Made by a program: the position numbers and the translations under genes
Source: UBA668 sp043740085
Lineage (GTDB): Bacteria; Actinomycetota; Acidimicrobiia; Acidimicrobiales; Ilumatobacteraceae
Length of the DNA stretch: 64,000 bases
Direction of reading: 5' to 3'
Assembly: GCA_043740085.1 (NCBI GenBank)
Contig: JAYUCY010000143.1
Span: forward strand, 15,713-79,712
Notes under the pieces: generated by a model
What the model was told of the DNA's origin: nothing
The model's database searches: none
The model's input: only the letters and a program-made list of their open reading frames with translations
Part shown: one piece after another, positions 60,375 through 64,000 of the stretch
Layout of the letters: each line of letters starts with the position of its first letter
How positions within the stretch are numbered: the stretch's first letter is position 1

Positions 60375-61346
60375 ATGAGGGTCGTTTCGTGCAACAGCTT
60401 TGGACCGGTCGCCAACCTGACGGTGGAGGATCGGCCGTCACTGCCGATTGGCCCGGGCCAGCTGCGTATCGCGGTCACCGCCAGCGGTGTCAATTTCGTC
60501 GACGGGTTGTTCGTGCAGGGGCTCTATCAGATCAAGCCGCCGCTGCCGTTCGTGCCTGGCGGCGAGATCGCCGGCGTCGTCACCGAGGTGGGCGAGGGTG
60601 TCGAGACACATGCGGTCGGTGACCGCGTGTTCGCCAGCACCGGGCTCGGCGGGTTTGCCAGTGAGGTGCTCTGGCCCGCCAGGCGCGCGATGCACACGCC
60701 GGAGGGAATGTCTGACGGGCAGGCGGCAACGTTCGTGCAGAGTTATGGCACCGCCTGGTTCGCACTCCACAATCGGGCGAAGGCGCAGGCTGGCGAGTGG
60801 CTGCTGGTGTTGGGCGCCGGTGGTGGTGTCGGACTGGCGGCGGTCGATGTTGGCCACGCAATGGGAATGCACGTGATCGCTGCTGCGTCGAGTGAATCGA
60901 AGCGAGCGATGGCGGTTGCGCATGGAGCGCAGCAGGTGATCGACACGTCGACGCAGGATGTGAAGACGCTGGCCAAGGAACTCAGCGGCGGGGGAGTGCA
61001 CGTCGTGTACGACCCGGTGGGTGGTGCGCTGGCCGAGGCAGGTTTGCGCAGCCTGCGTGACGACGGGCAACTGTTGATCGTCGGCTTTGCCGCCGGTCAG
61101 ATTCCGCGACTGCCGGCCAACCAGATCCTGCTGCGCAACCGACGCGTCACCGGCGTCGATTGGGGCGGATGGGTGGGCAGCCATCAAGCGGAGAACGAGC
61201 AGTTGCTGGCCGACGTTGTTGCCGCGATTGGTCGTGGTGAGCTCCATCCAGTGGAGCCCACCGCATATGCAATGGATGATGTGGCCATTGCCTTGCACGA
61301 TCAACTCGAGCGCAAGGTCACCGGCAAGAGTGTGCTCGTGCCGTGA
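60375..61346 (+). CDS. Quinone oxidoreductase (zinc-independent MDR family)
   Basis: NADPH-dependent medium-chain reductase, 323 residues. GVNFVDGLFVQGLYQIKPPL is the Qor-type substrate region, LVLGAGGGVGLAAVDVGHAM the nucleotide-binding motif, and VVYDPVGGALAEAGL with GFAAGQIPRLPANQILLRN the C-terminal signature. It is followed immediately by a tandem-repeat array and no same-strand gene for 590 bp. Confidence 0.93.
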   Translation: MRVVSCNSFGPVANLTVEDRPSLPIGPGQLRIAVTASGVNFVDGLFVQGLYQIKPPLPFVPGGEIAGVVTEVGEGVETHAVGDRVFASTGLGGFASEVLWPARRAMHTPEGMSDGQAATFVQSYGTAWFALHNRAKAQAGEWLLVLGAGGGVGLAAVDVGHAMGMHVIAAASSESKRAMAVAHGAQQVIDTSTQDVKTLAKELSGGGVHVVYDPVGGALAEAGLRSLRDDGQLLIVGFAAGQIPRLPANQILLRNRRVTGVDWGGWVGSHQAENEQLLADVVAAIGRGELHPVEPTAYAMDDVAIALHDQLERKVTGKSVLVP

Positions 61347-61423
61347 TGTCCTGATTCAGTAAGTGTCCTGATTCGCAAGAGTGTCCTGATTCCGTAGGTG
61401 TCCTGATTCCGTAGGTGTCCTGG
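61347..61423. repeat. 17-bp tandem repeat array after the quinone oxidoreductase gene
   Basis: Directly after the stop, TGTCCTGATTCAGTAAG (61347-61363), TGTCCTGATTCGCAAGAG (61364-61381), then two identical TGTCCTGATTCCGTAGG (61382-61398, 61399-61415) and a partial TGTCCTGG. Units are contiguous with no spacers. From 61424 to 61536 nothing coding is visible. Confidence 0.9.
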
Positions 61424-61536
61424 TGTCCGGCCGCACAGGACCTGGGCGTCCTGCGTTCCGGAAGGCGGAACTGAGCTTGCCCAGAATGCTCCGTGGGACG
61501 GGATGCACCCAGAAACTGGTCGGCCCGCTACAACGA

Positions 61537-61567
61537 GCAGAGGGGCACCCACTGGGTACCCCTCTGC
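61537..61567. terminator. Strong hairpin downstream of tRNA-Lys
   Basis: GCAGAGGGG-CACC (61537-61549) pairs with GGTACCCCTCTGC (61555-61567), one mismatch, 5-nt loop. On the plus strand it is followed by TTGCTTTCTG; on the minus strand by TCGTTGT. It sits just beyond the 3' end of the minus-strand tRNA pair and probably ends that transcript; it may also stop plus-strand transcription from the oxidoreductase. Confidence 0.7.
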
Positions 61568-61577
61568 TTGCTTTCTG

Positions 61578-61649
61578 TGCGCCCCCTGGGTTTCGAACCC
61601 AGAACCTGCGGATTAAGAGTCCGTTGCTCTGCCGTTGAGCTAGAGGCGC
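61578..61649 (-). tRNA. tRNA-Lys (anticodon CTT)
   Basis: Minus-strand cloverleaf: acceptor GCGCCTC with GGGGCGC, positions 8-9 TA, D arm GCTC..GAGC, anticodon loop CTCTTAA with anticodon CTT, T arm with GGTTCGAAACC and discriminator A. No CCA is encoded. It lies 50 bp after tRNA-His in the same direction. Confidence 0.95.
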
Positions 61650-61699
61650 AGTGGCAGGCAGTGTAGGGGGAGCGGAGTGCGCCCCCTACCTGCTTACCG

Positions 61700-61776
61700 T
61701 GGGGTGACCGACGGGGCTCGAACCCGCGACCCTCAGGATCACAACCTGATGCTCTACCAGCTGAGCTACGACCACC
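61700..61776 (-). tRNA. tRNA-His (anticodon GTG)
   Basis: Minus-strand cloverleaf with acceptor GTGGTCG/CGGTCAC, D arm GCTC..GAGC, anticodon loop TTGTGAT (GTG), and T arm GGTTCGAGCC. An extra 5' G (position -1, at 61776) pairs with the discriminator C, the hallmark of tRNA-His. CCA is present in the sequence (61700-61702). Confidence 0.96.
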
Positions 61777-61937
61777 ATGAAGCCATGAAGTGTGCCATAC
61801 GCGCCGCGAAATTCCACCATGACGTTCGACCGCCTACCAGCTCAGGTCGTGTTCGCGCCGCCGTCCTCATCGATCTGGTCACAACGGATTCCGTGGTGAG
61901 CTAGGCTTGCGAGAACGAAATCCGGAGGACATCAGTC

Positions 61938-63311
61938 ATGAGCGCAACGGAAAGCATTTCCACGCGTGAACTTGCCGAACGGGCCAAGGCCATTACGCAG
62001 CGAGAGCTGCAGGTCTACATCGCCCGCACCAAGGGGTCACAGGCCGCCACCGAGCGGGCCCGTGAGGTGTTACCCCTGGGCGTGCCCAGCAGCTTCCAGG
62101 CATACGACCCTCACCCGATCGTGGTGAGGCGGGCACAAGACGGATGGATGGAAGACGTCGACGGCAACCGCTACACCGACTTCGACATGGGCTACGGCGC
62201 ACTCTTCTCGGGCCACTGCCATCCGGCCGTGCGCCGCGCGGTCGAGGCACAGCTTGATAACGGCACGTTGTTCGTCACCCCCTGCGAGATGAACACCGAG
62301 GTCGCCTGGCTGCTGCGCGACCGGTACAACCTGCCGATGTGGCGCTTTACCAACTCGGGCACCGAAGCCACCATGGATGCTATTCGCGTGGCCCGCGGTG
62401 TCACCGGGCGCGAGAAGATCGTCAAGGTCGAGGGCGGCTATCACGGTCATCACGATGAAGTGATGATTTCGATGAAGCCACCAATTGCGATTGCTGGACC
62501 AGCGCGCAAACCATTTTCGGTTCCGTCAAGTGCCGGTATCACTGCTGACACGCTTAAAACAACAATCATTGTGCCGTACAACGATCCGGAAGCGCTCGAA
62601 GATATTCTTCGCGCTGGCGATGTCGCGTGCTTCATTGTCGAACCAGTAATGCAAAATATTGGAATCTGTATGCCGCAACATGGCTACTTGCAAGCGGTGC
62701 GCGAAATTACGCAGCGTTACGGTACCTTGCTAATTTTCGACGAAGTAAAAACCGGAATCACATCGGGTTGGGGTGGGGCAACTGGTGCACTTGGAGTAAC
62801 ACCAGATCTTGTTGCGCTCGCAAAATCGATTGGTGGCGGATTGCCACTTGGCGCATTCGGCGGTAAGCGCGAATATATGGACACAATCACCGATGGCAAA
62901 GTTGTTCACCTTGGTACGTTCAACGGCAATCCATTATGTATGGCCGCGGCAAAAGCAGTGCTTCGAGAAGTTTGTACGCCAGAGGCAACTAAAGCGGCGA
63001 TCGACCTGAACACAAGACTTGTGGATGCTTGCACATCTGTAATTGATCGTGCCGGAATTGCTGCGCATGTTGTGCAGTTTGGCGCCAAAGGTTGCGTAAC
63101 GTGGGCGAGCGAGCCAATTAAAAATTATCGCGATTACAAAGCAACAGATTTTGATCTTGCATTTGCACAGTGGATGCACGGCATCAATCGCGGAGCATTA
63201 TTGCCGCCAGGTCTCGATGACCAATGGTTAGTCTCTATTTTGCACGGTGAGTCAGAAACACTTAACTATGCAAATGTGTTTCAAGAATTTGTTGACGAAC
63301 TTCTCGTCTAA
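61938..63311 (+). CDS. Class III PLP aminotransferase, glutamate-1-semialdehyde mutase-like
   Basis: PLP enzyme of 457 residues. GYGALFSGHCHPAVRRAVEA, RFTNSGTEATMDAIRVAR, KVEGGYHGHHDEV, LLIFDEVKTGI and the Schiff-base Lys in LAKSIGGGLPLGAFGG match the HemL/GSA family. The N-terminus (GVPSSFQAYDPHPIVV) differs from true HemL, so another substrate is likely. GGAGGA lies about 10 nt before the ATG. Base composition changes sharply within the gene: hand counts give 39/60 G+C at 62341-62400 but 28/60 at 62521-62580 and 26/60 at 62881-62940, and lysine codons change from AAG to mainly AAA. The frame stays intact across the change. Confidence 0.88.
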   Translation: MSATESISTRELAERAKAITQRELQVYIARTKGSQAATERAREVLPLGVPSSFQAYDPHPIVVRRAQDGWMEDVDGNRYTDFDMGYGALFSGHCHPAVRRAVEAQLDNGTLFVTPCEMNTEVAWLLRDRYNLPMWRFTNSGTEATMDAIRVARGVTGREKIVKVEGGYHGHHDEVMISMKPPIAIAGPARKPFSVPSSAGITADTLKTTIIVPYNDPEALEDILRAGDVACFIVEPVMQNIGICMPQHGYLQAVREITQRYGTLLIFDEVKTGITSGWGGATGALGVTPDLVALAKSIGGGLPLGAFGGKREYMDTITDGKVVHLGTFNGNPLCMAAAKAVLREVCTPEATKAAIDLNTRLVDACTSVIDRAGIAAHVVQFGAKGCVTWASEPIKNYRDYKATDFDLAFAQWMHGINRGALLPPGLDDQWLVSILHGESETLNYANVFQEFVDELLV

Positions 63312-63335
63312 CTTCTTGTCTAGCTAAATATCACT

Positions 63336-63740
63336 TTGGCGACTTCAACGCCGTCTCGTTGGCGCATGATTGCACGCGGATTAATTCGTCGCTGTCCACA
63401 TTGCGGAGAACACGGCGCATTCTTTGTGACGTGGTTTGGCAAACAAGATGAATGTCGCGGATGCAAACTCGTGTGGCAACGCAACACAGAAGGTTTTATG
63501 CTCGGAGCACTGGCGATGAATATTGCCATCACTGGTGCTGCACTTGTCACGACACTTGTTATTGGTGTGGTTCTTAGTTATCCAGACATTGCGATTGTTC
63601 CTGTACTGATATCGACCGTTGCAGTGACTTTGATTGTCGGAGTGTTTGGTTATCCAATTTCATATACGACTTGGCTCGCGGTTGACCTAGCAATGCGACC
63701 ACTCGACGACAGAGATCTAGTGAACATTCAAAACCCATAA
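63336..63740 (+). CDS. DUF983 membrane protein
   Basis: A 134-residue membrane protein: a zinc-finger-like N-terminus (IRRCPHCGEHGAFFVTWF ... DECRGC), then two helices (ALAMNIAITGAALVTTLVIG and IVPVLISTVAVTLIVGVFGY), the DUF983 layout. TTG 63336 or ATG 63366 may be the start. It has the lower-G+C codon usage seen in the second half of the preceding gene. A weak hairpin (AAACCC 63731-63736 / GGGTTT 63748-63753) overlaps its end. Confidence 0.82.
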   Translation: MATSTPSRWRMIARGLIRRCPHCGEHGAFFVTWFGKQDECRGCKLVWQRNTEGFMLGALAMNIAITGAALVTTLVIGVVLSYPDIAIVPVLISTVAVTLIVGVFGYPISYTTWLAVDLAMRPLDDRDLVNIQNP

Positions 63741-63761
63741 CCCACAAGGGTTTAAAGATGC

Positions 63762-63790
63762 TTGACCGAACATCTGTTCGTGTGTAGGGT
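63762..63790 (+). promoter_or_regulatory. recA promoter with LexA (SOS) box
   Basis: CGAACATCTGTTCG (63767-63780) is a perfect CGAAC-N4-GTTCG LexA box of the Gram-positive type. It occupies the spacer between a -35 TTGACC (63762-63767) and a -10 TAGGGT (63785-63790), 17 bp apart, so LexA would block polymerase directly. The recA ATG is 115 bp further. Confidence 0.88.
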
Positions 63791-63904
63791 TGCCTCCAAC
63801 ATGTACTACGCAACACCCGATACGTAAGGTGCGATATCCCAAAGACAAACAAGATTTCCCCCAAATATCACGATTCTTCACAAACAACCGAAAGGCAATA
63901 CCAA

Positions 63905-64000
63905 ATGAACAGCGACAAAGATAAAGCCCTCGAAGTAGCCCTCGGGGCAATCGACAAGCAGTTCGGCAAAGGGTCGATCATGCGTATGGGTGACAAAAAA
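63905..64000 (+). CDS. recA: Recombinase RecA, partial (5' end)
   Basis: The first 32 codons of recA: ALEVALGAIDKQFGKGSIMR is the universal RecA N-terminal block. AAAGG lies 9 nt before the ATG. The rest is beyond the right edge. RecA drives homologous recombination and LexA autocleavage; the SOS box upstream agrees. Its codon usage (AAA for Lys) fits the lower-G+C segment. Confidence 0.97.
   Translation, partial: MNSDKDKALEVALGAIDKQFGKGSIMRMGDKK

Noticed and set aside
61347..61423. CRISPR array
   Set aside because: Units are contiguous with no spacers and no cas genes are present; these are simple tandem repeats.
61578..61776. tRNA-linked integration site (att) explaining the right-hand composition change
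   Set aside because: No integrase or duplicated tRNA end is seen, and the composition change lies 650 bp away inside a gene.
63731..63753. Terminator after the DUF983 gene
   Set aside because: Only a 6-bp stem with an 11-nt loop and no T tract; kept as a remark only.

Overview
The window is a gene-dense, high-GC actinobacterial chromosome segment, most likely from the Acidimicrobiia (Ilumatobacter-like relatives). That placement is inference from gene content and order. The supporting features are the blocks rpmB/DAK2/recG, rsmD-coaD-(SepIVA-like)-DUF177-rpmF-plsX-acpP-rnc-mutM-smc and ftsY/ffh-rpsP-khpA-rimM-trmD-rplS-DUF2469-yraN; GTP-type PEP carboxykinase; an F420-type luciferase-like oxidoreductase; an AMACR-type CoA transferase; many GTG/TTG starts; and a Gram-positive type SOS box before recA. 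There are no insertion sequences, prophage genes, integrases or CRISPR arrays.

Layout. 0-7.6 kb: a peptide-type ABC importer (partial permease and binding lipoprotein) divergent from a TetR regulator, a cupredoxin-multicopper oxidase fusion, a HAD phosphatase, an unusual NYN-S1 RNase-like protein with a histone-H1-like tail, xthA and a thioesterase remnant. 7.6-20.3 kb: a UvrD2-type helicase, a PH-domain membrane protein, SMP-30, galactokinase, an LLM oxidoreductase, an alpha/beta hydrolase, the AMACR / PIG-L / histidine-phosphatase group, lipoproteins and pckG. 20.4-34.7 kb: ribosomal protein, lipid-synthesis, DNA-repair and chromosome-segregation genes. 34.8-38.9 kb: a polyamine-type ABC operon lying between smc and ftsY, with a strong internal hairpin. 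38.9-46.5 kb: SRP and ribosome-maturation genes, interrupted by an antisense DUF952 gene. 46.5-61.3 kb: a crotonase, an AddAB-like helicase-nuclease pair, rpe, a TrmA-family RNA methyltransferase, tandem flavodoxin-fold oxidoreductases, an MFS transporter, an SDR, a GNAT acetyltransferase and a quinone oxidoreductase. 61.3-64 kb: tandem repeats, two minus-strand tRNA genes (Lys-CUU, His-GUG), a HemL-like aminotransferase, a DUF983 protein and the start of recA.

The strongest anomaly is an abrupt drop in G+C and a switch of lysine codons from AAG to AAA inside the aminotransferase gene at about 62430-62480. The low-GC character then runs to the window end, including recA. This is either an assembly chimera or a recombination junction, and the last 1.5 kb should not be assumed to come from the same genome as the rest.

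I did not find a convincing, wholly undescribed biological system. The best leads are the NYN/S1/H1-tail protein, the cold-shock-like protein co-transcribed with rpmB, the hairpin-interrupted ABC operon, and the AddB-like subunit lacking one expected cluster cysteine. All family assignments come from motifs read by eye; no database search was possible.
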